This document shows positions 1-11,700 of a DNA stretch of 41,934 nt, one piece after another. A model generated the notes under the pieces. That model had not been told where the DNA came from and ran no database searches. It saw nothing but the letters and a program-made list of their open reading frames with translations. The stretch spans positions 160,110 to 202,043 of the forward strand of contig KN834756.1 in the NCBI GenBank assembly GCA_000827265.1, in the 5' to 3' direction. This DNA is from Collybiopsis luxurians FD-317 M1 (Eukaryota; Basidiomycota; Agaricomycetes; Agaricales; Omphalotaceae). The stretch's first letter is position 1. Each line of letters begins with the position of its first letter. The position numbers and the translations under genes were made by a program.

Positions 1-554
1 CAGTAAGATCAGTGGCTTTTTCTCAAGATGGAACCAGAATTGTATCAGGCTCTTTAGATGGATCAGTGAAAATTTGGGATGCCACTACAGGTGCTCAGTG
101 GGGTGATTCTCTGCAGGGCCATGAAGACTTGGTAACATCAGTGGCTTTTTCTCCTAAAGGGACCAGAATTGTGTCTGGCTCTAATGATAGAACAGTCAGA
201 ATTTGGGATGCTACTACAGGCATTCAGCCAGGTGATTCTCTACAGGGTCATAGATATTCAGTCACATTAGCCAATTATCAATTATCAACCACATTCACAA
301 AAGCTGATATTTCTCTCATTGATACTAATTCTCCCAGTTTAGATTACAAAAACTGGACATTGACAGCTGATGGATGGATCAGGTTCCCTGACATCTCCCA
401 TCCCATTTTCTGGATCCCTCCTCATTTTTGCTGCTTTTTATGGACTCCAAAAACAACATGCATCATCTCACAGAATGGATATACTAAATTGTCTTTCTGT
501 GATTGTGTATATGGAGACAACTGGGCAACTTGCAACAATGGAGAACCCAAGTAA
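1..554 (+). CDS. NACHT-WD40 NLR, 3' end only (NLR0)
   Basis: The reading frame is already open at the window edge and ends at TAA 552-554. It encodes two WD40 units (IWDATTGAQWGDSLQGHEDL, then IWDATTGIQPGDSLQGH), so the full gene lies upstream. After the second unit it jumps straight to the C-terminal module that also ends the two other NLRs here: DGWI, then FWIPP, FLWTP, CIIS-NGYT, CVYG and NWATC. The 60-residue linker seen in NLR2 between the last WD40 unit and this module is missing, which suggests an internal deletion. WD40 units serve as ligand or protein recognition surfaces in fungal NLRs; this is family knowledge, not shown here. Whether the gene is intact cannot be judged from the fragment. 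Confidence 0.85.
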   Translation, partial: VRSVAFSQDGTRIVSGSLDGSVKIWDATTGAQWGDSLQGHEDLVTSVAFSPKGTRIVSGSNDRTVRIWDATTGIQPGDSLQGHRYSVTLANYQLSTTFTKADISLIDTNSPSLDYKNWTLTADGWIRFPDISHPIFWIPPHFCCFLWTPKTTCIISQNGYTKLSFCDCVYGDNWATCNNGEPK

Positions 555-2600
555 AGAGTTTTGCCTGGTAAGGCTAGACCTTTGTAGTGAACCATATTAG
601 ATTACAATTAGGTATTCACAAGGTACAATTGGATATATCTATCTATGGAACACTTTCTCGTAGTTGTACTATACTTATATTTATGTTCCCTTGCCATCTC
701 ACACTGTTCTATATTTAGTTGTAGTGTACTTATATCTCATCTCACCATCTCATCTCAGTTCTCATGGTTCCTATCACATATACCCATTCTTGTGTACTAG
801 TTCCCATGATACTTAGTTACATGTTCTCATCTATCTTTTATCTAGCCTATGGTCTACTATGTATAACATTGTGCACTTGTATATAAAGCCACCTACATAC
901 ATGAACAATCTAGTGGTGCTTTTTCTCTTCTTCAATCTGTGTGATCACTTCAGTGCTGTGTGCACTGTCTACTATTTTCTTAACTAGTGTTCATAACCTC
1001 TAATAAACCACATGGCTGGGAACTAATAGTATTTTCCCCCCAAATTGTTGCTTATGCAATCAGACCATATCAATTTTTCCTCTCAGCTCTGCTGGCCATA
1101 CCTGAAGTCTGTTCTCATCAACTTTTATCTAAGTTCTGCTGTCTTTCTTATTTCATTGTCCTATGGCCAGACACATCTATTAATGAGAATCACAAGATAG
1201 ATATACTAGTCATTTGCAGTAGTGTATAATACTAAGAATCTGTATATAATCACACAAAAAGTTTTGCATAAACAAGTTTCTATAGTTAAGCCCAATGGAT
1301 TCCTACTGCCATTGTAGAATCATTGTGTTGAAGGATGCCTAAGTTGTCTGGAACATGGAGCTCTTTCCTCTTCCTCTTACATCATTGAACTAAGTGTCTT
1401 GTCCCAGTTGAGAGAATTAACGCTTCATGTGTGTGTCTCCTGTTTATTGTTGTGACTCAGGTACCTGACAACATTTTCCATCATTCTCATTCCCCAATGT
1501 GCTATGGTTACATTTTATCTTTCCTTTATTTCTTTCCCTTTTATTTCCTTTTTACCATTTATTAACCCCTATTTCTAAGTCCATCTTATCTTTTAGTCTT
1601 AACCTTCTCATCTTATCTCTCACTTCTTATCTATCCATCTTATCTCTTACCCTTCACCCATGCCTCACCTTTTCCTCCATATGATCAACTCCTGCACATA
1701 AGTGGCATGGTGCCAATTATCACTCATAAACTCCCTTCCTTTTTCAACATGGTTTTAGTATGTATGATCACCACTCCCCTGACTTGGATATAGGGCTACT
1801 GCACTTACAGAGTATATATAGTTAGATACAAGAGAGTGTATTCTTTAGCTCTGCTCTCATCTATACTTTCTTGTAATTAGGCTAGAATAACATCTCCTTT
1901 CTCTGCCCCCCTCTTGTCTCTGAAGTTCCAAGTTGTGTTATACCTGGTGGCTATTTGCAGTAGCTCCAAGTCGCTGACACAATGGGTCCAACATCATTTC
2001 TTGCTCAACATTCAGAATCCACCTGAGACCAGACATATGATGAAGATAAAAAATTGTACCTGTGGCAAATGATTTCAATTAAATAAGTCTACAACTAGTT
2101 TGGAATCAGTTGAACATGGGTATGTTTTATGGAGGATACCAATTCCTACTCACCCATCAAAACACCTCCCCTACCCTAACCCTCTGAGTCATCACCAGCA
2201 TCCTGAACAGGTAAGTTCACACAAGATTGATGCAAACTAAATTCATTATCACCAACCTCCTGCACAGCTTCTAACTCCCATATCCTGCTTAAAGAATCTT
2301 TATATTGGATTCCAACGCCTGTATCTCCGACTCACTTGAGGTCATATCTCTATACCCACAAGCTGTACTGGAATCAAAACACATACATTAAGAGAATTTT
2401 GGTTTACTCCCATTGAGGATTCTGGTGATACAGTTCCACCTGCAAATAAAATCCTTTTGGTTGGCTTTCTGCTGATGGAATAATTGAGTCAAGAAAATTT
2501 GTAGTGTCAGGAATGGCATGTATACCATACAGGATGCAAAATTACAAATCCAGTTGGAATTACAAGGGTGGAGAAGATACATACTCATTCTTATATATGA
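555..2600. other. non-coding interval downstream of NLR0
   Basis: I see no supported gene. The DNA is AT-rich with pyrimidine runs (1500-1690). Two TATA-like stretches, TATATAAAG near 880 and TATATATAG near 1813, are each followed by CT-rich sequence. That layout is reminiscent of decayed LTRs, but no matching second copy, TSD or coding remnant was found, so I do not call them elements. Confidence 0.4.
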
Positions 2601-2669
2601 GTCATAATTTCATCATTACTAGTACATATCAAGAATATCTAAGCCAGTGAAATATCAGTAAGGCTTGCC

Positions 2670-2880
2670 ACAAGTCCTGGTCAGGTTTGACCCGGACCTG
2701 CAGCACAGGTAACCGGTCACTGAAACACAAGACCTGGGATCGGGCCAGGACCTGCAGGCAGATGGCACTGGTACCTGTCTGGCCAGTTTTCTTTATGCCG
2801 GTCATGGGTTTGCCTGCCGGTTACTTGCATGATATATTTTTTGAGGCTACTGGCAAGTTACCTGCAGGTAAGGGTAAAAT
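2670..2880. repeat. dense CCTGCAGG / ACCGGT motif cluster
   Basis: Within about 200 bp the motifs CCTGCAGG, GGTACCTG, CCGGTCA, CCGGTTA and GGTCAGG recur in both orientations, inside otherwise AT-rich DNA. Clusters of short palindromic GC-rich motifs like this are typical of subterminal regions of hAT-type DNA transposons. No transposase is present and exact termini are not visible, so this is at best one end of a non-autonomous element. Confidence 0.3.
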
Positions 2881-3424
2881 TGAATATTGTTTAACTATAC
2901 TTATAGTATGGTTAGCCAGTGGTAAAACCGTAATTGCTACTATTATACTACTGTATCTTCATGACCACAAATTCACATAATGCATGCAATCCCATGAATG
3001 TAATGGAAATTTTTTTGACAGCTTGTGCCTTATATAGTGATTTTTTGGCGGTCAGCTTCATCAACCATACCATAAAAGGAAAGTAAATTTGTGCTCAGAC
3101 AAATTCAAATACCCCATGAATTTGTGGTAAAAAAGATACAGTATTATATTGTGTTACTTGTGTCAGCAAGGTGCTCAGAGTTGAAGTTGTTATGAAGTTT
3201 GCAATATTGCATTATAAATGTGTCCATACGCAATTTGAGTGTCGGACCATTACAGACCTTCCATTCCGGCCATGACAAGCCTATGAAGGGATTTAAGATT
3301 TGGACTTGCAGGTATTTGAGAGTTTTGCTTGTTGAGCTCCCGAATGTTGCCGCCGTATAGATCTAAGCTCAATAATCCAATATGACTCAAGCATTTGTCA
3401 GAAAAAGTCAAAATACCAATATCA

Positions 3425-3570
3425 GGCCTTATATCGTCTACTCAGGTGTGGTCAGGTCATTGAAGAATCGGCGGTTGATCAGCCAGATAAGAGGTGAAGA
3501 TGGGCAGATCAGTTTGTCTGATCGAGGTGGTCAACCGTGGTCAGGGCTGGTCAGGTAGGGTTGGACTCAG
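3425..3570. repeat. GGTCAGG / TGATCAG motif cluster
   Basis: GGTCAGG (or GGTCAGGT) occurs several times and GATCAG, TGATCGAG and GGTTGATCAG alternate with it. CGGTTGATCAG and CTGATC..GTCAACCG form an imperfect inverted repeat. It is probably a subterminal region of a DNA transposon. There is no coding sequence. Confidence 0.3.
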
Positions 3571-3783
3571 ATACAAAACTGTTGTTTCTCCGCTGTCTCT
3601 CCCGTAATAGACCTATATAGATCGAGTATAGATAGATAGATAGTAGAGTAAAGAGTGTGGATGCTCATATAGTGTCGTATGCACATTTTGAACTGTGAAC
3701 CTTACATTAGTTCAAAGTATAACACACAACTTACCACTGCGTCAAGCAGGCATTAATATAACCAGAACGTGCACTGAATAAAT

Positions 3784-4215
3784 GCAGCCTTATCAGTCCT
3801 GATATGGGCTGATACGGACTGTATACAAGAGTAATGACATCACTTCTTTTTCAAATGCTGTGAGGGATTCTATGTATTATTGTCGCTGCTGAATCCGTTT
3901 CCACTGTTTAGGTCATTGGAATCCAAACCGCTATCTTGAAACTGAATTACATGGATTTCTCTATGGATTTCTGACGTAGCAAAGAGAGCTCGGAGGAACG
4001 TGAACAAAAAATTTATCCTCCTGCTCATTTTGTATTGGATAGCTCGAAATGTTATGGAATCAGAGGATCAACCTTGTTCTACTGTAGTGCTCAGAATACT
4101 CAAAATACTGCATTCGGGTCTGTGTGACCAGAACTGATACCGTCTGATACTGCCTGATACGGTTTACCCCGGAACCTGATATGCGCTGACCATTCCATCA
4201 GGTCTGATCAGCAAA
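3784..4215. mobile_element. candidate non-autonomous DNA element with CTGATAC subterminal repeats
   Basis: The left end carries CTTATCAGTCCTGATATGG followed by GCTGATACGGACTG. The right end carries CTGATACCG, CTGATACTG, CTGATACGG and CTGATATGCG. Read on the opposite strand, the right end starts CTGATCAGACCTGATGG, an imperfect inverted match to the left end. The unit is about 430 bp, has no coding potential, and its TSD is unclear. It resembles a MITE of the hAT type. Boundaries are approximate. Confidence 0.4.
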
Positions 4216-4855
4216 TTTGGGTTTTTCCGACAAATTGTACCAGTTAATTGATGAACCTGTTGGATGAAGTGTTACATATGACTACCTTTTTGGCTGAAAA
4301 CCCAATGTCGGAGAACTCTTTAATGCTCCAGACTGGCTTCAGTACGTCATTGATTCGCTCACCTCTCTCAATGAGACTGCTACCTATCAATGATATTGTG
4401 AATGAACTTTCTCCAAAATTCCTTCTAGTTTTTGACAAGGGAAACTACTCTTAGTTGGTTTCTAGGAAGACTGCTTTGCCAAGCAGCCCACCCCTGGTAT
4501 GTGGGACAAGTATTAGTTCAAGATCGTGACCTCTCCTGGCTTTTACCATAGGTATTAAGATCACTGGCTTTGCCGCTCCTGGCAAACGGTAAGCATGCTA
4601 GTAATTGATCATATCTTCTTTAGTCCGAGTGCTCGATTTAAAACACTTTTTAAATTCAACATGAAATTTATATGTATAGACAGCCAATTTGGTTAATCTA
4701 TAGCATGAGATCTACCACACTCTGGCCTTGAAAACTAAGCAGAGATGTCCAAAATTCTGTAACACTCCAATGGCCTGAATTCGGTATATTATTTATTTGC
4801 TCACCTCTCTCAGCAATAATCCCCTCTTCATCACCCAATCCATAACTCACCTTCT

Positions 4856-5501
4856 TCAAGTTGACAGGTTTTCCAATGAAGTAGAAAAGCTGCTCCCCAT
4901 CACACCTGCTCTTCCTCTACCAACCGATTCACTGAACAGTTCCCTGCCTCTGCAACTACTGTGGCTGCTGCCAGCATATAGAGAGTAAAGTAATTCCATC
5001 TTCAAGCTTTCAGTCAGACTGTTTGTTTCTTTGAGTGTAATCATGATGGTGATGGATGGTCCTGTCACTTCCGCAGGCTGAAAAGGACCAGCTGTACTTG
5101 TCATTGGGCTTGAATCGTAGATTAGTGTGAGCTGCATCGGTGATTCTCAGTGGCAAGTACTTACCTATAGCAAATCAAGGTCCAGAGGATTCAGACTCCA
5201 AGTCATTGGCTAAGTTCTGAGATCTGAGAGGGGACACTGAATCTCCAGTGTAGTGTACTTGGTCAAGCAACGAGGCGCTTTGAAGAAGTATGTTGTTGCC
5301 GCAAAACCCGTGTTCAGGCCGGAAGGAAGTAAGGTGAGCACGGAAAACATATACGTTCGGTGTGCGAGTGAAAGCCTTGGCATTGGCACCTCCAAGAGTC
5401 TTGGGTGGGTATGACTGTGGATTCGAGATTACTATACCGGTCGGTCCAAGTCTTGCGCATGTCGTCCTCCTTATCAGAAGTTGACTAGGATTATCCTCCA
5501 A
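4856..5501 (-). other. unassigned minus-strand coding-like stretch, two possible exons
   Basis: A minus-strand open frame (5501 to 5175) with balanced composition and no low-complexity bias is followed by a good splice donor (GTAAGTACTTG, about 5163) and an acceptor (GATGCAG). A second open frame then runs from about 5130 down to 4856. I do not recognise either peptide (examples: NVYVFRAHLTSFRPEHGF and ITIMITLKETNSLTESLKME). The first frame has no ATG at its 5' end. It abuts exactly the breakpoint of the segmental duplication at 5500/5501, so it is probably a gene cut by that event, or a chance open frame. Function unknown. Confidence 0.25.
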
Positions 5502-6454
5502 TGCGATCGGTGAGTCATGTGCCCGCGACTGCGAATACTGTTACCGCCAGCACCCCTTCCACGAACTCCCAAAGCAACGGGGAGCTCAACAACTTTGCAG
5601 ATCGCTTTCGTGCACTTGTATCTCAAATATCTAGGGACGCATTGCGCCCAGCGCGATCTGAGGGTTTTGTTGAGGAGGAGGAAAATCCATCTTCTCTTGA
5701 GCCGCGGGATATATATACTTCGTTACCTCGGCCTAGAGCACATCAACAGCAGCAGTATTATTACGATGAATACGGATACGGATACGGATACGACAACACC
5801 TCCACCTCCACCTCCTTGACCAACAGTCCCAACCCCAATAGCCCCAATTACCCGAACTTCCCAACCTTTAACTATTCCGACCCAAACCAAAACCCAACCA
5901 ACCTCCCATTCCCACCCCAGTTCCCACCCCAATTCCCCCTCCCCGGCGCACAAGACGACCACATCCGCATCCTCAACGACTTCGTCCGTCGCATGCCTAC
6001 CATCGAAAGTCTAGGGAGTCGAGAGTTGGCTGTGAGCCTCACATCTAGGTCGTATCAGGGCCGGTTCACCTCGATGAGTACGATGAGTCATCCGCAGACG
6101 GAGTTTACGGGGATGGGGAGTGATCCGCCGAGTCGGGCGAATAGTTTGAGTACAGCGGCTGCGATGGAGGGTTTCACCACTACTTCGACAGAGGTGGGAG
6201 AGGTGGGGGAGATGGGGGAGCTTGTGGGTGTTGATGTGTTTGTGGGGGGTGGAGGTGAGAAGGACAGGGATGAAGGTGGCGGGGATAGGAATGGGGGAAT
6301 GGGCTCTGCGAGTCGGAGCACTCTTTTCTCGTACCACACTGCGCAAAGCAGTAACAGTTATAGTTCCAGTGGGAGGACTTCGTCGCCTGTCCCATTGACG
6401 CCGAGTTCGAATACTGCTACTGCAACTACTCTTATTACCCGTACCGCCCAATAA
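5501..6454 (+). pseudogene. 3' fragment of the four-TM / Ser-Pro-rich tail gene (copy 1)
   Basis: This 317-residue frame is collinear with residues encoded at 27425-28370 in the complete gene. Shared blocks include LNNFADRFRAL, a Gln/Tyr/Gly run, a Pro/Asn-rich run, RRMPTIESLGSRELAVSL and MEGFTTTSTEVGEVGEMGEL. All membrane segments and the first two exons are missing because the duplication starts inside exon 3. The frame stops at TAA 6452-6454. Copy 2 has one more C at this point and reads on. With no promoter or N-terminus of its own it is most likely a truncated, non-functional copy. Confidence 0.75.
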
Positions 6455-6469
6455 TACATTTGGTTAGCG

Positions 6470-7858
6470 CAAGAAGTCGTTCCCAGATCTGCAACTGAAA
6501 GCGTTGGCTGCCTAGGGATTGAAGAATGCTTTGAGTAACACAGCGACGCGACGCGCGCTCTAAGTAGTATCTGAGGAGAAGCCTGAGGCTCAGTAAGAGG
6601 AGGGGGAGAGTTTGTTTTGTCGCTCTTAAACCCGCTGTGACCACAGTACGGCACCCGCGGAACTAGAGCTCGAGCTCCCACGGCCCCAAGCCTCCGGTCC
6701 CAGTCTCCCAAACCCTTCCAACCTCCACCTTTCCTCCTCCCGCCTGTCCTGACCCTCCATTGCACCCTCATATCCTCCCCTGCCTGCCCCATTCCACTCC
6801 CGGTCGCCGCAGACTTGTATACCCAATCCACGCCCTATATCCCTCTTCCTCTTCGGCACAAAATCCCTATCGAACCCTGTACCATTCACATCCCTCAGGG
6901 TCATGCTTGCGCGTCGGGGGAAGGCATCGAAGAGTTCTGGAGACAGGGTCGATATTGCGGAACAGAGAAGGGTGGTAGGGAGACGAGAGCGGGGTCGAGA
7001 GAAGAGACGGAGATGGGATGAAGTTTGGCGCGGTGAATCGAGGGGAGATGATATATCTCAAGGTGGGTAGCGAGGTTGGGTGTAGGAGGATGGTCGCCTG
7101 TGATGGGTGAAAGGCTGATTTTTCGAATCCTACCGAGAGCATATTTTAGAGAACATCGAATAAGAATGGCCTGTATCCTACGTACCGTTTTCTCCAGCTA
7201 GATGCCACCGCTTACTCTGCTGAATTTGCCACGAAAACTCATTGAAAGCTACGTGTTCGCCGTGATTGTCGAAGGGTAAGTCGACCGTGAATTCTTCTTG
7301 TACAGCGCCGTACCACGCTGCATAGTCGTAAAATTCGCCTCCGGCTTGTTTCCGGTGTCCGAAGGAAACGATGGAGACTTCCGAGTATGGGTCGAGGCCG
7401 GAGAGATTGAGAAAGGGGAAGAGACCGCCTGGGAGAGGAGGGTGCGGTGATATTCAATGGCGGCCGAGGAGGGTCTACGAGAGGGAAACAAAGGTGTGTT
7501 AGAATTAGAATAAAAAATGAAAATGATATAAGTACAGGGCAAACAAGTGATACATACCTCGAAAAAGATAGCCTTCTCTCCTCCGCGCCGCTACCGACAA
7601 CAGCCCAACTTTCCCCTTCCTTGACAGTCCAAGCTACATCTCGGAATAATGGCTGGGCATACTTCCCGTCTCCGAAACGGTACACGGAAGCTTTTGGTAT
7701 ATGGAACATGAGTGGGACTCCTGTGCATTGGCTTGGGAGGATGCAGTTGTACTTGCACTGGTGTTGAAGCGACGAGGAAGCAGAAGGGCGGATCGTGAAC
7801 CTGGTGAGATACTAGAAACAATAATATTAGGTTTTGCGGAACAGCAACGGAGCATCAT
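6470..7858 (-). pseudogene. twin-ABC ATPase remnant, copy A (ModF/YDR061W-like)
   Basis: Read on the minus strand it starts with a Ser/Arg-rich leader (LLLPRRFNTSAS) that could be a mitochondrial presequence. A first ATPase segment follows (YRFGDGKYAQPLFRDVAWTV, then GESWAVVGSG), an intron with donor GTATGTATC, the block KQAGGEFYDY, then NEFSWQIQQSKRWHL and GENG, a second intron, and the block around DVNGTGFDRDFVP. Lesions: a one-base deletion inside the first P-loop, a frameshift before IPKASVY, loss of the whole first-domain signature/Walker B part that copy C keeps (LSHGQ, LLLLNEP), and a 4-base loss that turns the second P-loop SGKTT into FEKSA. The 3' end runs into the convergent four-TM gene, so the second signature and Walker B are absent. 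Clearly a pseudogene. Confidence 0.75.
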
Positions 7859-8788
7859 TGCTGGTAGTGGTTACGGTTAGAGAAAACTAAGACTAGGTGT
7901 ATAAGATAATGTGTATGGCGTACTGTGTGTTCGTTCAAGTCATGAAATGAGGATCATGACACTGGACAGGTGGAGAGACGCGACTAGCCTTAAGCGCTCA
8001 GCGGACCTGCACGGACCGATGCGCCGTAAGACCTATTTGGTCAGGGCGGGAAGTCTGCAATCGAGCATTCTTCAACAAAGAGAAAGACAGAACGCGGCGT
8101 TCTACAGGTAAAGCATATCTAACTGCTAAGGAGAAGCGTGAGGTTTGCATTTTTCCACAAAAGTACCAGTATTGAATCTTTTCTCGACCAAATTCTTCTC
8201 CAATAAACGATCGAAGAACAACAGTAATACTCAAAAGCAGTTCGAACTACTAATTATAAATCAGTGGGATGAGATGGGCCGCTAAGCCCCTTCAACGTTC
8301 GTCTGCGCCCATTATGCGACCCGCATAAGCCGATTCGGGATTAATGAAAAATGTGAATCCGGGCGTCATGGGGTTTATCGATTATCAGTGTTGATGATCA
8401 GTACTGTAACGATTCGATGTAAGAAGGCTGTCTTTCTAGAAATCAAACATGAATGAAATTTTCACTATAAGCACCGAACAAGCCGCTATCATCGGTTCTG
8501 TCGACGTATATAAAGAGCCAACGGACACATTGCAAACTATCGACTCCCGTCACCGGTATTCGATATCATTTTTGCAGCTTAAGAGCACGCAGCGTCAAAA
8601 AATTCAAAAAACTATGGCTCAAGACAATAGGTCACTCATTTCAATATACACGGTTTAGCATAAAATCTTACTTTCTAATTAGGACCGTTAACTACAGGTA
8701 TTGTTAAATGATATCGCTAATGTTTGATACCCCATTAATCTTCTATATTGGGCTTGAAAGCATTCTGTCAAATGCATCTCGTTTTACC
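7859..8788. promoter_or_regulatory. divergent intergenic region between ABC copy A and NLR1
   Basis: This region separates the minus-strand ABC remnant from NLR1. From about 8265 onward it is alignable with 30745-31290 upstream of NLR2, including GGATTAATGAAAA, GTGAATC, TTTATCGAT and TTTCTAGAAAT. A TATA-like TATATAAAG lies at 8507-8515. An intron-like segment at 8631-8682 corresponds to a cleaner GTGAGT..TAG intron in the NLR2 leader. I take this as the NLR1 promoter and 5' leader. Confidence 0.5.
8507..8515 (+). promoter_or_regulatory. TATA-like box of NLR1
   Basis: TATATAAAG sits about 275 bp before the proposed NLR1 ATG. It is conserved, with its flanks CG and AG(A)(A/G)CC, at 30978-30986 before NLR2, while surrounding bases have diverged. 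The alternative is that this stretch is coding (VYKEP), but the NLR2 copy has no ATG for that frame. Confidence 0.45.
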
Positions 8789-11700
8789 ATGTACCAACCT
8801 GTCTTCAATATAGCTGGAGGAGACATAAATATTAGTTGTGAGTGAATAACTTAAATTATCAGCATTAGCATTAACATCATGGATTAGATCCTGCTGCTAG
8901 TGTTGCCAATGAACTGTGGTTAAAGATGCCTTATGCACCTCAGGCTTTTTTTGATGCAGATGTAGGCATTAAGAATGCCCGAAAGTTCTGTAGCCCAGGC
9001 ACCCGAGTAAATATTCTGGCAGAAATTGAAGCATGGGCTTCTCCACCGAATCCATTCAATCCTTTTAAGGCATCAGCCTACTGGATATCTGGAATGGCCG
9101 GGACAGGAAAAAGCACCATTGCTATGTCTGTATGCCAGAAACTGAAAGAAAAAGGAGTTCTCGCTGGGTCTTTCTTTTGCTCTAGGCAAATTCCAGAATG
9201 CCGAGATTACCGGTTTATCATTCCCACCTTATCTTGTCAACTAGCCAAATTTTCTAGGGCATTTGCAGATGCACTCAATACTGCTTTATTGCAAGAACTT
9301 CATCTTGATGCAAAAAAGCCAGTTGAGCAAGTGAAGTATCTTTTGATTGAGCCTTGGAAAAAAGTTTCAGACATTTTGAAAAGGGAACAATGTATTCCAG
9401 TTTTTGTATTGGATGCTCTAGATGAGTGTCAGGGTATTTCCAGTGTCCTGGAGCCTTTGGTAAATGCCATCCAGGACAGTCAGCTCAAGGGCCTGAAGTT
9501 TCTATTTACAAGCCGGCCAGAGCAGAAGATCAATAAAGAGATGCAGAGTACAGTCCCAAATTTGAAACCTTTTTCCAGAGTGAAAGAGTTTATTCTTCAC
9601 CAAGTGGAGGAAAGCTTTGTACAAGCTGATATAAAAACATACATTGAACAGGAGCTGAATCATCTAGAACCCACAAAGCAGCAAGTAGAATCCCTTGCCA
9701 ATCTTTCAGGAAAGCTCTTCATCTATGCTGCTACAGTTATAAGTTTTGTGAAAGGTGATGAGGTGCCCATTACAAGACAAAAAAAGAGACTTGAAGTGTC
9801 ATTGAGTCAAGGTGACAAGAGTGGAGATTTGGAAGCCTTGTATACTACAATTGTAGAAAGTGCAATTTTTAGGGAATATTCGCAGGGTAATGAGATAGCA
9901 GAAGACTTGGGAATTATTCACACAATTATCTCATTGGGAAGGCCATTATCATGCAATGCAATTGCTCAACTCATGAATTTGGAAGTAGATATTGTCCAGG
10001 GCCTCATTGGCAAACTTCAGGCAGTATTCTATATCTCAGAAAAGAGCCATGCTGTTTACACCTTTCATGCTTCATTCCCTGACTTTATTATGAAATACCA
10101 GGTCTTATATAATGCAAATCTATATCATTACAAATTAAGCTTTTCTTGCTTTCAAAAATTGGAAAAACTTCAGTTTAACATGTGTAACCTTCCATCCTCA
10201 TTTACAAAAGATGAAGAGGTGGTGAGAATTAAAGAACATGTGGCAGAAGTAATTGGGGAAGCACTGCAATATTCATGTCAGTTTTGGGGTTTTCATTGCA
10301 TTCAATGTGAATGGAATGAGAACATTATTCACAAATTGTACAGCTTTGTAATAGAAAGAGGAATCTTTTGGATTGAAGCCATGAGTTTACTCACTCAACT
10401 TCAAGAGTGTGAAGAGATTGTACAGCAAACAATCAATGTAAGTACATAGAAAAGTAATATTTGAGACATACTGACAATGATTCTACAGGGCCTTATGAAG
10501 AGCGAAATGATGGATGACATCAGAGGAATGCTTCTCAATCTTCGGGACCTAGTGAGAAGTTTTAGGAACAGCAATGTTCAGGGAATGACCCCACATTTGT
10601 ACATCAGTATTTTACCATTGTGGGAAAACAAATTCAGCCTGAAACCCAAAGTTAAAAATTCAATCAGCATACAGAACAGGTCATTAGTGGCACAGATAGC
10701 TAAAATTAATGTGATTCCTACAGAATCACAAATTAATTGCGTAGCATTTTCCCCCCATGGAACCAGAATTGTATCCAGCTCTAATGAAACATTGAGAATT
10801 TGGGATGCTACTACAGGTGCTCAGTTGGGTCATTCTCTGCAGGGCCATAAAGATTCAGTAAGATCAGTGGCTTTTTCTCCTGATGGAACCAGAATCGTGT
10901 CTGGCTCTGATGATAAAACAGTGAGAATTTGGGATGCCACTACAGGTGCTCAGTTGGGTGATTCTCTGCAGGGCCATGAAGATTTAGTAACATCAGTGGC
11001 TTTTTCTCCTGACGGAACCAGAATTGTATCAGGCTCTGGTGATAAAACAGTGAGAATTTGGGATGCCACTACAGGTGCTGAGTTGGGTCATTCTCTGCAG
11101 GGCCATGAAAAGTGGGTAAGATCAGTGGCTTTCTCTCCTGATGGAACCAGAATTGTGTCAGGGTCTGATGATAAAACAGTGAGAATTTGGGATGCCACTA
11201 CAGGTGCTCAGTTGGGTNNNNNNNNNNNNNNNNNNNNNNNNNNNNNNNNNNNNNNNNNNNNNNNNNNNNNNNNNNNNNNNNNNNNNNNNNNNNNNNNNNN
11301 NNNNNNNNNNNNNNNNNNNNNNNNNNNNNNNNNNNNNNNNNNNNNNNNNNNNNNNNNNNNNNNNNNNNNNNNNNNNNNNNNNNNNNNNNNNNNNNNNNNN
11401 NNNNNNNNNNNNNNNNNNNNNNNNNNNNNNNNNNNNNNNNNNNNNNNNNNNNNNNNNNNNNNNNNNNNNNNNNNNNNNNNNNNNNNNNNNNNNNNNNNNN
11501 NNNNNNNNNNNNNNNNNNNNNNNNNNNNNNNNNNNNNNNNNNNNNNNNNNNNNNNNNNNNNNNNNNNNNNNNNNNNNNNNNNNNNNNNNNNNNNNNNNNN
11601 NNNNNNNNNNNNNNNNNNNNNNNNNNNNNNNNNNNNNNNNNNNNNNNNNNNNNNNNNNNNNNNNNNNNNNNNNNNNNNNNNNNNNNNNNNNNNNNNNNNN

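Noticed and set aside
840..1960. Two TATA-plus-pyrimidine stretches that look like decayed LTRs
   Set aside because: No matching partner, no TSD, no primer-binding site and no coding remnants nearby.
2687..2980. A 97-residue open frame
   Set aside because: It runs through the CCTGCAGG/ACCGGT motif cluster and has no coding character beyond that.
4700..4790. Trace of 5S rRNA-like sequence (GATCTACC..CTAAGCAGAG)
   Set aside because: Only about ten bases resemble the 5S core; no internal promoter or full-length gene structure is present.
5720..6450. Long minus-strand and alternate-frame open frames rich in Gly, Val, Pro or His across the four-TM tail
   Set aside because: They are shadows of the low-complexity plus-strand coding sequence and lack any motif of their own.
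8449..8658. A 69-residue frame upstream of NLR1 as a separate small protein or first NLR exon
   Set aside because: The NLR2 counterpart has no ATG, the alignment contains frame-breaking gaps, and it contains the conserved TATA box; a leader/promoter fits better.
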